A stretch of DNA of 64,000 nt, from the NCBI GenBank assembly GCA_965153355.1, contig OZ231127.1, positions 21,762,001-21,826,000 on the forward strand, read 5' to 3'. This document shows, in pieces, positions 41,197 through 54,795 of the stretch. The stretch is from Flaccisagitta enflata (lineage: Eukaryota; Chaetognatha; Sagittoidea; Aphragmophora). The position numbers and the translations under genes are program-made. The first letter of the stretch is position 1. Every line of letters starts with the position of its first letter. The notes beneath the pieces were generated by a model. The model had not been told where the DNA came from. It was given only the letters and a program-made list of their open reading frames with translations, and made no database searches.

Positions 41197-41628
41197 GTAT
41201 ACGCTTTTCATTTTATAAGAACATGGATTTTTAAAGTCAGCCTCAGCGTTCTTATTTTTAACCTTCGTTTTGAGGTTCAAGCGTTCTTAACATGTTCTTA
41301 TTTTTAAATTAGATAATCTTTTTGATTATATATCTATATTGATATAAAAGTTTGTCTTTTAATCAATTGTAAAAAAAAAACATTTTCATTAAATGAAAAA
41401 AAATGTAAGATTTATTTCTATTAAATGATGAATTATCATTTTAAAAAGCATTATCAAAATATCCATCATTCAGGGTTTTTCATCTAATTTTACTACTTTT
41501 TTGAAAACTTATATTCTTATCTTCAAATCTGAGGCTCAGCATGTTCTTAAGATGTTCTTATTTTTTGGCTAAATCTGAGGCTGATGTTCTTGTAAACAGT
41601 GTTCTTATAAAAAGAAAAGCGTGTATCT
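41197..41628. mobile_element. TATAAGAAC-type MITE (copy 2)
   Basis: Left end ATACGCTTTTCATTTTATAA followed by GAAC; the right end is the inverse of ACGCTTTTCTTTTTATAAG and continues AACA. About 430 bp, AT-rich, with internal 'gttcttat' words. No TSD verified. Confidence 0.6.
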
Positions 41629-42616
41629 TGTCTTCCACGCAGGAGAAATTTGACGATCTCCATCACAGATAATGACTCCAAAATTTGGGAAGGATCAGTT
41701 TATAGTTACTCATGGCAGCCCCCCCACGCTTTTCCCATCATAGAGTGTAGGTAACAAAATCCATCCTGTACATTTTCCAAGGGATGTGAAAGGGTGACGG
41801 CCATGAGTAAATCATCACCAGATTTTAGATTCATTATTTGCAATTGAAATGGTCTCATTTCTCCCGCAAAGAAGACGAGATTCAAGTGTGAATGAATTCT
41901 CAGTCATCAAAACTTAAGTGTGAGTGAATTCTGAATTTCTGAGTCACCCAAGCTTATGTGTACACTCATTTCTATTTATAGGAATGTCATCTCTTCCAAC
42001 TGAGAAAGAGAAAGAGATAGGTACAAAAATTTTCTTTAAAATTCTCAATTGTAGAGCCATTTCAAGCATAACGTTATTTTGGACTCAGTTCTTAAAAAAT
42101 GAAAGGAGTGTAACTATGGTCAACTTCCAAGGCAAGGCCAAGGGGATGCGAAGGAAACTGAAGGCCAGCTAAAGAGCGGATCAGGGTGCTGGAGAGAAAA
42201 ATCGAGATTAAAGGTCCAAAGACACAAAGATATCGATGCTGCACCCAGCACTCAGCGGCAGAGGCGTGTGGTAGAAATATTTCATGGCCGTCCACCTTTC
42301 GTCTGTCTCCATGAATATGCATATGGTAACAAAAACTCAACATTGTATGCAAAAAGTGCAAGTTTTCCTTGTTTTTTTACAGCTCTTTGGAGCTCAATGA
42401 AAAGAATTAAGAATTGTATATCTGTTTAACCTTTTTATTTCATTTTTTAAATATCTGATCAACAACATGTGGTGCCCAGTCAAATATGCCCCTGCTGTCA
42501 GCGGCGTATAGGAAGAGATGTCACTCAGCCACTTCTTTTTGTCAAACACAAATTTTAGAATAAAAGATTTTAAAAACAAACAAACAAAAGGAATTAGAAG
42601 ACATAACATAAATGAC
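41629..42616. other. Region without a supported gene
   Basis: About 1 kb of unique-looking sequence. The only structure noted is a solo TIR-like end TCAAATATGCCCCTG at about 42479-42493, matching the inverse end of the 35495-41098 element, so a truncated copy may end here. Several short ORFs are present but none is convincing. Confidence 0.4.
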
Positions 42617-42905
42617 CAGGGGTGTAAATTCTTGAGTCGCTTTTGATCTTTTTCCCCCCCTGCCTTTGATTTTCTTCCCCGCGACGTGTCGCGTTGCATT
42701 TTTATATCCATGATTTTCTTACCCATATAGCAATAAAACTATGCAGTTATGGTTTAAATAGTGTTAAATTGTGTTCTACCAATTAAGTTTTATGATTTGG
42801 TACTGTAAAAAGTTAAATTTTCCCCAAATTTCCTTTTTTTTCTCTTTTTTCCCCTTAGATTTCCTTCCCCATCTCTAGACCCTTTGATTTTTTTCCCCTT
42901 TCAGA
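42617..42905. mobile_element. 5' part of a hAT-type MITE, truncated at the tandem array
   Basis: Starts CAGGGGTGTAAATTCTTGAG and follows the MITE sequence to the second poly-C block, but the right TIR is missing. The 2.96-kb tandem unit takes over inside it; each later unit carries the same internal MITE piece beginning near 'ttttatatccatgattttc'. Confidence 0.7.
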
Positions 42906-45900
42906 TTCATTAGTACTTTTATTTTCTAGTTAATAAGATACATTTTTTGTCAGACATATGAAGGCCGGAAGGCCCTAGCAATTTTACATCGCTGGGTTTG
43001 ATTGATTATCATCATCTAGGCGGGGCAGGCAGGGCAGGCAGGGCAGACAGGGCCCCACAATGGCGTGTTCAGGATTTCCCAAAAATGCCAAAAACGCCTG
43101 TGCAGAAAGTTTGGACACGTTATGAGGTCTGTATGACCCAAAAAAATCATCAGCTGGGATTTTCTCTGAGTCCTCGGACCACACCACTTCTTCAAATTTG
43201 GCCTGTCAGGGCCAAAAAGAGTCGTTTTTGATGTACAACCCTCAAAATTGAAATATTGCAAAAATGGTCAAAATTTTGCCAAAAATCTTCATTCTTAGGC
43301 TTGTTGGGTAGGAAAAACATCAAGGAAGGTGGTGGGGTGGGTGGTCAGGGGGGGTGCCCCATGGGGTGGGGGCAAGTGGGTCAAATTGGCCGAAATTGAG
43401 GTCCTGATGGAGGTGGTTGTAGAAAATGACGAAAATTCAAAATGTTGATTTTTTTGGTCAAAATATGTTGCAACTTGATGATTTCAGCCAAAAAACTAAA
43501 TGTAAATTGGAATCATTGGTGAAAAATGCCAAATAACAGCCTTGGTGGTTTTTGTTGATTTTGGGGTATCAACCATTCAACTTTGGAGGCTGATATCTTT
43601 TTAATGGTTGGGAGAAAATATTTTTGGTCAATATTTTTCAAGAGAGCATTCAAAAAGCTTTCAGAAGCTCATGAATTTTGTCCATTTTCATTCAGAAAAA
43701 GCGCTACAGTAGTCTCACAAAGTACAGCAAAAAATGACTTTTTTAAATGTTTGGCCTATACCACTTGGTCATGTTCTACACAGAGTATATGGTTCAAGAA
43801 ATTGCTTACTGTGAAGTTTTAGTTTGGGTTCAGCTAGATGAAGCCCCTGTATTCTATAGGTAGAATCCCAGATGCCCCCAGAAGTGACTAGGCCTCCATA
43901 CAGGTAGCAAAAATGTGCAAAAATGACAGAAATTGACATTAAAGCACAAAAAATCTAAATTTGGGGATTTTCTTACCTAAAAAGGTAGTACTTTGTTCTA
44001 GATCACATAGATATAATCAATAGATGTGGGCAGGGCAAATAGAGGGTCAATGAATGCCACAGGGAGCGTCTATAGACCCCGAACGGGCTAAAATTGGCCC
44101 AAAAATGAAATAAATCAGGCGATTTTCTTATCTATCCCATTCAAAAACTGAGAAAAAGATTGAGCTAAATGAGCAAAGTGAGCTAGAATACTAAAAAACG
44201 CCTTCACAGATAAGCAGCTATGCTCATTAACATGTTTTCTTGTATTTGCATGCTCAAATAAGCATAGATACACTCCTTTATTGATCCTACATTAAATATT
44301 GAAAAATAAATAAAAATCAATTTGAATCTTTTGTAAATGAATCCCTAAAAAATGAAAACCATGTTTCTCGAGAATATGTCAAAAAGTTAAAGACTGGCTT
44401 TTTTCCCGAGTACCAATAGACTGACAGACAGCATCTAATAGAGTTGCTAGTCCGCTACTAAAGAAGGCCAAATTATGCGATTTCCAAAGCCTATTGAAAG
44501 AGATTCAAACCCCTAAAACATGCTGTAAAAGAATCTAGCTATCTATGAAAATGCTTGTTTTTAGTCGCTTGCTACGCGACTCTACACCCCACTTTGTCAG
44601 TCCGTTGGTCCGTTTGTCCGTTGGTCCATCCATCCATTGGTCCGTCACACTTTGGCGTTTATGGGGTTTTTGGCTTTACCGCTCCTGCCCAAATGCTGCA
44701 CTGACCTCAAATATGGCCCCTGCCCACCCGCATGCGACTATTCACTAGACCATTTGGGCAAGACTTGTGAGGTCAAAGAAATAAAATCATAAAAAAAAGT
44801 GAAATGTGACTGACCAACCAACCGACCAACCAACTGACCGACCAACCAACCGACGGATGGACAAAGCTGGTTGTAGAGTCGCGTGCACGCAACTTACAAT
44901 GACATGCCATGATGATTTAAAATGTACAAAAAGTTTGCAGCATTTTTAGATGCGTCCTCGCATCTCTATAAGAGGGTGTGTCACTTGGTCTGAATGTCTG
45001 AGTGTCTGTCTGTCTGAATGTCCATCACGTGAAAATATCAAAACACAATTTTCAAGGTTTTTTCTTCATTGCTCTTTGTCTCTTCATGTTTCTTATATTT
45101 CCTATGTCTCTTTTGTCTCTTTTGTCTCTTTTGTCCCCTATGTGTCTCTTAAGTCTCTCAAGTCTTTTATGTCTCTTTTTAGTCGCGTGCACGCGATTCT
45201 ACAACCTGCTTTGTCTGTCGGTTGGTCCGTCCGTCCGTCCGTCACACTACTTTTTTTTTATGATTTTATTTTTTGGACATCACTGCTCCTGCCAAAATGG
45301 TCTCGTGACTTCAAAAATGGCCCCTGCCCACCTGCACGCGACTTCCGTAGCCGTGTATCCGGCCTTGTTTATTTTATGTCTCTTATGAGTTATGTCTCCT
45401 ATTCTCTTATGTCTCTTATGTCTCCTATGTCTCTTATGTCTCATCATGTCTCTTCATGTCTCTCATGGCTTCTCATGTCTTTTCATGTTTCCTCTTGTCT
45501 CTCCGAGTCCCTTCATGTGTCTTCATGAGGACAAGGCGTGGGGAGGCGTGGGGGGGGGGCAGGCGTGGGGGGTGGGGAGGCGTGAGGGTGGAGAGGCGAG
45601 GAGGGGTAAGGAGGTATGGGGTATGGGGAGGCGTGGCGGGATGGGGAGGCGTGGGGGCGTTTTTATATCCATGATTTTCTTCCCCATATAGCAATAAAAC
45701 TATGCAGTTAAGGTTTAAATAGTGTTAAATTGTGTTCTACCAATTAAGTTTTATGATTTGGTACTGTAAAAAGTTATATTTTCCCCAAATTTCTTTTTTT
45801 TCTCTTTTTTCCCCTTAGATTTCCTTCCCCATCTCTAGACCCTCTGATTTTTTTCCCCTTTCAGATTCATTAGTACTTTTATTTTCTAGTTAATAAGATA

Positions 45901-48900
45901 CATTTTTTGTCAGACATATGAAGGCCGGAAGGCCCTAGCAATTTTACATCGCTGGGTTTGATTGATTATCATCATCTAGGCGGGGCAGGCAGGGCAGGCA
46001 GGGCAGACAGGGCCCCACAATGGCGTGTTCAGGATTTCCCAAAAATGCAAAAAACGCCTGTGCAGAAAGTTTGGACACGTTATGATGTCTGTATAACCCA
46101 AAAAAATCATCAGCTGGGATTTTCTCTGAGTCCTCGGACCACACCACTTCTTCAAAGTTGGCCTGTCAGGGCCAAAAAGAGTCGTTTTTGATGTACAACC
46201 CTCAAAATTGAAATATTGCAAAAATGGTCAAAATTTTGCCAAAAATCTTCATTCTTAGGCTTGTTGGGTAGGAAAAACATCAAGGAAGGTGGTGGGGTGG
46301 GTGGTCAGGGGGGGTGCCCCATGGGGTGGGGGCAAGTGGGTCAAATTGGCCAAAATTGAGGTCCTGATGGAGGTGGTTGTAAAAAATGACGAAAATTCAA
46401 AATGTTGATTTTTTTGGTCAAAATATGTTGCAACTTGATGATTTCAGCCAAAAAACCAAATGTAAATTGGAATCATGGGTGAAAAATGCCAAATAACAGC
46501 CCTGGTGGTTTTTGTTGATTTTGGGGTATCAACCATTCAACTTTGGAGGCTGATATCTTTTTAACGGTTGGGAGAAAATATTTTTGGTCAATGTTTTTCA
46601 AGAGAGCATTCAAAAAGCTTTCAGAAGCTCATGAATTTTGTCCATTTTCATTCAGAAATAGCGCTACAGTAGTCTCACAAAGTACAGCAAAAAATGACTT
46701 TTTTAACTGTTTGGCCTATACCACTTGGTCATGTTCTACACAGAGTATATGGTTCAAGAAATTGCTTACTGTGAAGTTTTAGTTTGGGTTCAGCTAGATG
46801 AAGCCCCTGTGCTCTATAGGTAGAATCCCAGATGCCCCCAGAAGTGACTAGGCCTCCATACAGGTAGCAAAAATGTGCAAAAATGACAAAAAATGACATT
46901 AAAGCACAAAAAATCTAAATTTGGGGATTTTCTTACCTAAAAAGGCAGTACTTTGTTCTAGATCACATAGATATAATCAATAGATGTGGGCAGGGCAAAT
47001 AGAGGGTCAATGAATGCCACAGGGAGCGTCTATAGACCCCGAACGGGCTAAAATTGGCCCAAAAATGAAATAAATCAGGCGATTTTCTTATCTATCCCAT
47101 TCAAAAACTGAGAAAAAGATTGAGCTAAATGAGCAAAGTGAGCTAGAATACTAAAAAACGCCTTCACAGATAAGCAGCTATGCTCATTAACATGTTTTCT
47201 TGTATTTGCATGCTCAAATAAGCATAGATACACTCCTTTATTGATCCTACATTAAATATTAAAAAATAAAGAAAAATCAATTTGAATCTTTTGTAAATGA
47301 ATCCCTAAAAAATGAAAACCATGTTTCTCGAGAATATGTCAAAAAGTTAAAGACTGGCTTTTTTCCCGAGTACCAATAGACTGACAGACAGCATCTAATA
47401 GAGTTGCTAGTCCGCTACTAAAGAAGGCCAAATTATGCGATTTCCAAAGCCTATTGAAAGAGATTCAAACCCCTAAAACATGCTGTAAAAGAATCTAGCT
47501 ATCTATGAAAATGCTTGTTTTTAGTCGCTTGCTACGCGACTCTACACCCCACTTTGTCAGTCCGTTGGTCCGTTTGTCCGTTGGTCCATCCATCCATTGG
47601 TCCGTCACACTTTGGCGTTTATGGGGTTTTTGGCTTTACCGCTCCTGCCCAAATGCTGCACTGACCTCAAATATGGCCCCTGCCCACCCGCATGCGACTA
47701 TTCACTAGACCATTTGGGCAAGACTTGTGAGGTCAAAGAAATAAAATCATAAAAAAAAGTGAAATGTGACTGACCAACCAACCGACCAACCAACCACCGA
47801 CCAACCAACCGACGGATGGACAAAGCTGGTTGTAGAGTCGCGTGCACGCAACTTACAATGACATGCCATGATGATTTAAAATGTACAAAAAGTTTGCAGC
47901 ATTTTTAGATGCGTCCTCGCATCTCTATAAGAGGGTGTGTCACTTGGTCTGAATGTCTGAGTGTCTGTCTGTCTGAATGTCCATCACGTGAAAATATCAA
48001 AACACAATTTTCAAGGTTTTCTCTTCATTGCTCTTTGTCTCTTCATGTTTCTTATATTTCCTATGTCTCTTTTGTCTCTTTTGTCTCTTTTGTCCCCTAT
48101 GTGTCTCTTAAGTCTCTCAAGTCTTTTATGTCTCTTTTTAGTCGCGTGCACGCGATTCTACAACCTGCTTTGTCTGTCGGTTGGTCCGTCCGTCCGTCCG
48201 TCACACTTTACTTTTTTTTATGATTTTATTTTTTGGACATCACTGCTCCTGCCAAAATGGTCTCGTGACTTCAAAAATGGCCCCTGCCCACCTGCACGCG
48301 ACTTCCGTAGCCGTGTATCCGGCCTTGTTTATTTTATGTCTCTTATGAGTTATGTCTCCTATTCTCTTATGTCCCTTATGTCTCTTTTGTCTCTTATGTC
48401 TCATCATATCTCTTCATGTCTCTAATGGCTTCTCATGTCTTTTCATGTTTCCTCTTGTCTCTCCGACTCCCTTCATGTGTCTTCATGAGGACAAGGGGTG
48501 GGGAGGCATGGGGGGGGGGCAGGCGTGGGGGGTGGGGAGGCGTGAGGGTGGAGAGGCGAGGAGGGGTAAGGAGGTATGGGGTATGGGGAGGCGTGGCGGG
48601 ATGGGGAGGCGTGGGGGCGTTTTTATATCCATGATTTTCTTCCCCATATAGCAATAAAACTATGCAGTTAAGGTTTAAATAGTGTTAAATTGTGTTCTAC
48701 CAATTAAGTTTTATGATTTGGTACTGTAAAAAGTTATATTTTCCCCAAATTTCCTTTTTTTTCTCTTTTTTCCCCTTAGATTTCCTTCCCCATCTCTAGA
48801 CCCTCTGATTTTTTTCCCCTTTCAGATTCATTAGTACTTTTATTTTCTAGTTAATAAGATACATTTTTTGTCAGACATATGAAGGCCGGAAGGCCCTAGC

Positions 48901-51650
48901 AATTTTACATCGCTGGGTTTGATTGATTATCATCATCTAGGCGGGGCAGGCAGGGCAGGCAGGGCAGACAGGGCCCCACAATGGCGTGTTCAGGATTTCC
49001 CAAAAATGCAAAAAACGCCTGTGCAGAAAGTTTGGACACGTTATGAGGTCTGTATGACCCAAAAAAATCATCAGCTGGGATTTTCTCTGAGTCCTCGGAC
49101 CACACCACTTCTTCAAAGTTGGCCTGTCAGGGCCAAAAAGAGGCGTTTTTGATGTACAACCCTCAAAATTGAAATATTGCAAAAATGGTCAAAATTTTGC
49201 CAAAAATCTTCATTCTTAGGCTTGTTGGGTAGGAAAGACATCAAGGAAGGTGGTGGGGTGGGTGGTCAGGGGGGTGCCCCATGGGGTGGGGGCAAGGGGG
49301 TCAAATTGGCCAAAATTGAGGTCCTGATGGAGGTGGTTGTAAAAAATGACGAAAATTCAAAATGTTGATTTTTTTGGTCAAAATATGTTGCAACTTGATG
49401 ATTTCAGCCAAAAAACCAAATGTAAATTGGAATCATGGGTGAAAAATGCCAAATAACAGCCCTGGTGGTTTTTGTTGATTTTGGGGTATCAACCATTCAA
49501 CTTTGGAGGCTGATATCTTTTAAACGGTTGGGAGAAAATATTTTTGGTCAATGTTTTTCAAGAGAGCATTCAAAAAGCTTTCAGAAGCTCATGAATTTTG
49601 TCCATTTTCATTCAGAAATAGCGCTACAGTAGTCTCACAAAGTACAGCAAAAAATGACTTTTTTAACTGTTTGGCCTATACCACTTGGTCATGTTCTACA
49701 CAGAGTATATGGTTCAAGAAATTGCTTACTGTGAAGTTTTAGTTTGGGTTCAGCTAGATGAAGCCCCTGTATTCTATAGGTAGAATCCCAGATGCCCCCA
49801 GAAGTGACTAGGCCTCCATACAGGTAGCAAAAATGTGCAAAAATGACAGAAATTGACATTAAAGCACAAAAAATCTAAATTTGGGGATTTTCTTACCTAA
49901 AAAGGCAGTACTTTGTTCTAGATCACATAGATATAATCAATAGATGTGGGCAGGGCAAATAGAGGGTCAATGAATGCCACAGGGAGCGTCTATAGACCCC
50001 GAACGGGCTAAAATTGGCCCAAAAATGAAATAAATCAGGCGATTTTCTTATCTATCCCATTCAAAAACTGAGAAAAAGATTGAGCTAAATGAGCAAAGTG
50101 AGCTAGAATACTAAAAAACGCCTTCACAGATGAGCAGCTATGCTCATTAACATGTTTTCTTGTATTTGCATGCTCAAATAAGCATAGATACACTCCTTTA
50201 TTGATCCTACATTAAATGTTAAAAAATAAAGAAAAATCAATTTGAATCTTTTGTAAATGAATCCCTAAAAAATGAAAACCATGTTTCTCGAGAATATGTC
50301 AAAAAGTTAAAGACTGGCTTTTTTCCCGAGTACCAATAGACTGACAGACAGCATCTAATAGAGTTGCTAGTCCGCTACTAAAGAAGGCCAAATTATGCGA
50401 TTTCCAAAGCCTATTGAAAGAGATTCAAACCCCTAAAACATGCTGTAAAAGAATCTAGCTATCTATGAAAATGCTTGTTTTTAGTCGCTTGCTACGCGAC
50501 TCTACACCCCACTTTGTCAGTCCGTTGGTCCGTTTGTCCGTTGGTCCATCCATCCATTGGTCCGTCACACTTTGGCGTTTATGGGGTTTTTGGCTTTACC
50601 GCTCCTGCCCAAATGCTGCACTGACCTCAAATATGGCCCCTGCCCACCCGCATGCGACTATTCACTAGACCATTTGGGCAAGACTTGTGAGGTCAAAGAA
50701 ATAAAATCATAAAAAAGTGAAATGTGACTGACCAACCAACCGACCAACCAACTGACCGACCAACCAACCGACGGATGGACAAAGCTGGTTGTAGAGTCGC
50801 GTGCACGCAACTTACAATGACATGCCATGATGATTTAAATGTACAAAAAGTTTGCAGCATTTTTAGATGCGTCCTCGCATCTCTATAAGAGGGTGTGTCA
50901 CTTGGTCTGAATGTCTGAGTGTCTGTCTGTCTGAATGTCCATCACGTGAAAATATCAAAACACAATTTTCAAGGTTTTTTCTTCATTGCTCTTTGTCTCT
51001 TCATGTTTCTTATATTTCCTATGTCTCTTTTGTCTCTTTTGTCTCTTTTGTCCCCTATGTGTCTCTTAAGTCTCTCAAGTCTTTTATGTCTCTTTTTAGT
51101 CGCGTGCACGCGATTCTACAACCTGCTTTGTCTGTCGGTTGGTCCGTCCGTCCGTCCGTCACACTTTACTTTTTTTTATGATTTTATTTTTTGGACCTCA
51201 CTGCTCCTGCCAAAATGGTCTCGTGACTTCCGTAGCCGTGTATCAATTCTCTTATGTCCCTTATGTCTCTTTTGTCTCTTATGTCTCATCATGTCTCTTC
51301 ATGTCTCTAATGGCTTCTCATGTCTTTTCATGTTTCCTCTTGTCTCTCCGACTCCCTTCATGTGTCTTCATGAGGACAAGGGGTGGGGAGGCATGGGGGG
51401 GGGGCAGGCGTGGGGGGTGGGGAGGCGTGCGGGTGGAGAGGCGAGGAGGGGTAAGGAGGTATGGGGTATGGGGAGGCGTGGCGGGATGGGGAGGCGTGGG
51501 GGGATGGGGAGGCGTGGGGGGCAGGGGTGGGGAGTTGTGGTGGGAGGTGTGGGGGGGTGGGGGGGAGTGGAGAGGCATGGGGTTGGGGAAGCGGGGGGGG
51601 GTAAGGAGGCGTGGGGGGTGGTGAGGAGGCCTGCCGGGGGAGGGAAGAAA
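42700..51650. repeat. 2.96-kb tandem array, about three units
   Basis: Units begin near 42700, 45660 and 48620; marker phrases such as 'gaaggccggaaggccctagc' recur at 42961, 45921 and 48882 (spacing 2960, 2961). Units differ by scattered substitutions and small indels. Each contains a truncated MITE piece, a unique 1.5-kb body, HR copies in both orientations (about 44561-44752, 44757-44900, 45178-45372 in unit 1), a 'tgtctctt' repeat and a purine-rich 'ggggaggcgtgg' tract. No ORF in the unit looks like a real protein. The third unit ends in an expanded purine tract. Confidence 0.93.
51375..51650 (+). repeat. Purine-rich GGGGAGGCGTGG tract
   Basis: Longest version of the tract ending each 2.96-kb unit (others at 45535-45660 and 48490-48620). 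Many G-runs of four or more on one strand; potential G-quadruplex or triplex former. Its open frames (GMGRRGGMG type) are simple-repeat artefacts. Confidence 0.85.
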
Positions 51651-52074
51651 TCAGTCTATATTTTTCTCTTTATCTCAGTATCTTTATATTTTCATATCAT
51701 CATATCTTAATATCTTTATATCCTAATAATTTGTATCTTACGTCTAAAGAGGACGCATCTATTGGACATCTCTTGGCCTTTTAATTTTGAAGCAAACTCG
51801 ACACATTTTTATTGATTTTTCACTGAAGCAATATTACAGTCTCAGATGAGACTTTGCAAAAGCCGCCCGATCATGGCACAAAATTAAGTCATTGTAGGAC
51901 CTATTTTAGGTATTTTTTACCCGTTGTAAGCCTGATATGACAACCAGGCCAGATTTTTTGGCTCTTGTATTTCACTGAAACTTAATCATTTGACAAAATC
52001 CATGTTTTGATAGCAAAGATTATCATGTTTATTTATTGACATTGCTTTGACTGAGTCAATTTTGGGCCAATTTT

Positions 52075-53107
52075 AGTCCATTTGGGGTCTATAGACGCTC
52101 CCTGTGGCATCCATTGGCCATCTTTTGGCCCCGCCCAAATCTTTTGATCATATCTGAGTGGTCAAGAACAAAATATTATCTTTCTAGGTAAGAAAAAACC
52201 CAAATTTAGATTTTTTATGCATTAATGTCATTTTTTGTCATTTTTGCACATTTTTGCTACATGTATGGAGGCTGAGGCACCTGTTGGGGCATCTGGGATG
52301 CTACCTATAGAGCACGGGGGCTTCATCTAAATGAACCCCAACTAAAATTCCAAAATTAGTACTTTCTTGAACCATAGGCTATCCATGGAACATGACCAAG
52401 TGGTATAGGCCAAACAGTTAAAAAAGTCATTTTTTGCTGTACTTTGTGAGACTACTGTAGCGCTATTTCTGAATGAAAATGGACAAAATTCATGAGCTTC
52501 TGAAAGCTTTTTGAATGCTCTCTTGAAAAACATTGACCAAAAATATTTTCTCCCAACCATTTAAAAGATATCAGCCTCCAAAGTTGAATGGTTGATACCC
52601 CAAAATCAACAAAAACCACCAGGGCTGTTATTTGGCATTTTTCACCCATGATTCCAATTTACATTTGGTTTTTTGGCTAAAATCATCAAGTTGCAACATA
52701 TTTTGACCAAAAAAATCAACATTTTGAATTTTCGTCATTTTTTACAACCACCTCCATCAGGACCTCAATTTTGGCCAATTTGACCCACTTGCCCCCACCC
52801 CATGGGGCACCCCCCCTGACCACCCACCCCACCACCTTCCTTGATGTTTTTCCTACCCAACAAGCCTAAGAATGAAGATTTTTGGCAAAATTTTGACCAT
52901 TTTTGCAATATTTCAATTTTGAGGGTTGTACATCAAAAACGCCTCTTTTTGGCCCTGACAGGCCAACTTTGAAGAAGTGGTGTGGTCCGAGGACTCAGAG
53001 AAAATCCCAGCTGATGATTTTTTTGGGTCATACAAACCTCATAACGTGTCCAAACTTTCTGCACAGGCGTTTTTTGCATTTTTGGGAAATCCTGAACACG
53101 CTAGCCC
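52075..53107. repeat. Inverted partial copy of the 2.96-kb unit
   Basis: Reverse complement of the 43010-44060 part of the tandem unit, more diverged at its 52.1-52.4-kb end and nearly identical at 52.4-53.1 kb. Separated from the array by about 425 bp of other sequence (51650-52075). Confidence 0.88.
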
Positions 53108-53138
53108 CACAACAAATAGTGGGGCAGGGACCCAGTTT

Positions 53139-53338
53139 TTAAGTCGCGTGCACACGACTCTACAACCTGCTTTGTTCGTCGGTTGGTTGGTTGGTCGATT
53201 GGTCGGTTGGTCACATTTTATCTTTTTATGATTTTATTCTTTTGACCCCACTGCTCCTGCCCAAATGGTCTAGTGACCTCAAATATGGCCCTTGCCCACC
53301 TGCACGTGACTTCGGTAGCCGTGTATCTGGCATTGTTT
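53139..53338 (+). repeat. Hairpin repeat HR, complete
   Basis: AGTCGCGTGCACACGACT, (GGTT/GGTC)n, GCTCCTGCCCAAATGG, GCACGTGACTTC, CCGTGTATCTGGCATTGTTT. Adjacent to the inverted 2.96-kb fragment. Confidence 0.88.
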
Positions 53339-53769
53339 GTTTGTGCTCCCCCTTCCTTTTGGTTGTCTCGGCATTTTGTTTATCACACCTTTATTAAGAA
53401 GTTGAAATTCGAAGTTCTTTGACTTTTTGAGACCCGCGGAGAAATTTAGTTATCCCTTTTTTGTTTGAGCCTCTTGGGGAAAATGGTAAGCTTTTTGGGC
53501 AAGACAAGCCCAAGCATGAAATCAATGGCTAAAAAATATCTGATTTTCTTTTTGTCCGCGACGGAATATCATTTCGACGCGGACGTCGTCGTCGTCGTTC
53601 TCGTTGTCGTCGTTGTCGTTGTTACGGATTTAAAAAAAAAATGGATAACTTTTTTATGCTTTGACCGATTTGGTTGTTATTTGGTGGGAAGTTGTACTAG
53701 GGTAAGGCGCTTTACATCCTATCTGATTTTTGTGATCAGACCGGCCCAACTGGCCCAGCCAGCCTACTA

Positions 53770-54328
53770 GCCTTAAAGTGAAAAACGTGCATAACTTTGG
53801 CATTTTTTAAACAATTTGGTTGAAATTTGGTATGGAGTCTCTAAATGGAGGGACTCAACATATGTATGCAATTTATATGCATTTGAGCATGCAAACCGGC
53901 CAAACTGACCTACCACCCAACCAGCCTATTGGCCTAAAAGTGAAAAACTTGCATAACTTTGTCAGTTTTCAACTTATTTGGTTGAAACTTGGTATGGAGT
54001 TTCTAAATGGAAGAACTCAACTTATGCACACTATTTGACCTGTTAAACCAGCCTACCACCCAACCAGCCTACCAGCTTAAAAGTGAAAAATGTGCTTATC
54101 TTTGGCATTTTTCAACCAATTTGGTTGAAATTTGGTATGGAGTTTATAAATAGAAGGAATCAACACATGTATGTGATTTATTTGCATTTGAGCATGCTAA
54201 CCTGCTAAACCAACTAACCACCCAACCAGCCTGCCGGCCTAAAAGCGAAAAACTTGCATAACTTGGATATTTTTCAACCGATTTGGTTGAAACTTGGTAT
54301 GGATTCTCTACATGGAAGAACTCAACAT
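53770..54328. repeat. About 160-bp tandem repeat, four copies (left part)
   Basis: Phrase 'aaagtgaaaaacttgcataactttg' type words recur at about 53776, 53936, 54080 and 54241, with 'ttggttgaaatttggtatgg' and 'ccacccaaccagcct' in each. The array resumes after the transposon at 55983-56105. Confidence 0.88.
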
Positions 54329-54751
54329 CAGGCGTGCTTTTTTTTCTTCCCTTCCGAGTAGCTCCTATTTTCCCCTGAGATCTTCCGACTTCTCAATCTA
54401 CCCCATTGTTATCTAACTTCTTGTCTAACAACCAATTCTGACTCTTTAAATTACCCTATTCTTCCTGCAATCCAGCAAATTGTACAAAATCAAAACAAGT
54501 AAGAGGCAAATATCCAGAAACGACAAGTTGGCAAGGGTAGAATAGGCCAACTTTTTAATAATTTTACCATCACTTTTCCTTTTCCGTTGCTCAGTCACAA
54601 AATAAAGCCCCTGCCCAACAGCACGCAACTGGCATAGCAGTGTAACCAGCGTTGCTTATTCCTATTTTTATGCTTCTTTTTTGCTCTTTCTTTCTTTCTT
54701 TCTTTTTTCTTTTTTTCTTTCTTTCTTACTTTCTTTCATTCTGTCTTTCTG

Positions 54752-54795
<44 letters not shown>

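Noticed and set aside
43583-43822. 79-aa ORF repeated in every 2.96-kb unit and inverted copy
   Set aside because: Conserved only because the unit is recently duplicated; no domain, no codon pattern and the start shifts between copies.
45002-45691. MSLLSLLSLL and GMGRRGG ORFs in the 2.96-kb units
   Set aside because: Translations of the 'tgtctctt' and purine-rich repeats.
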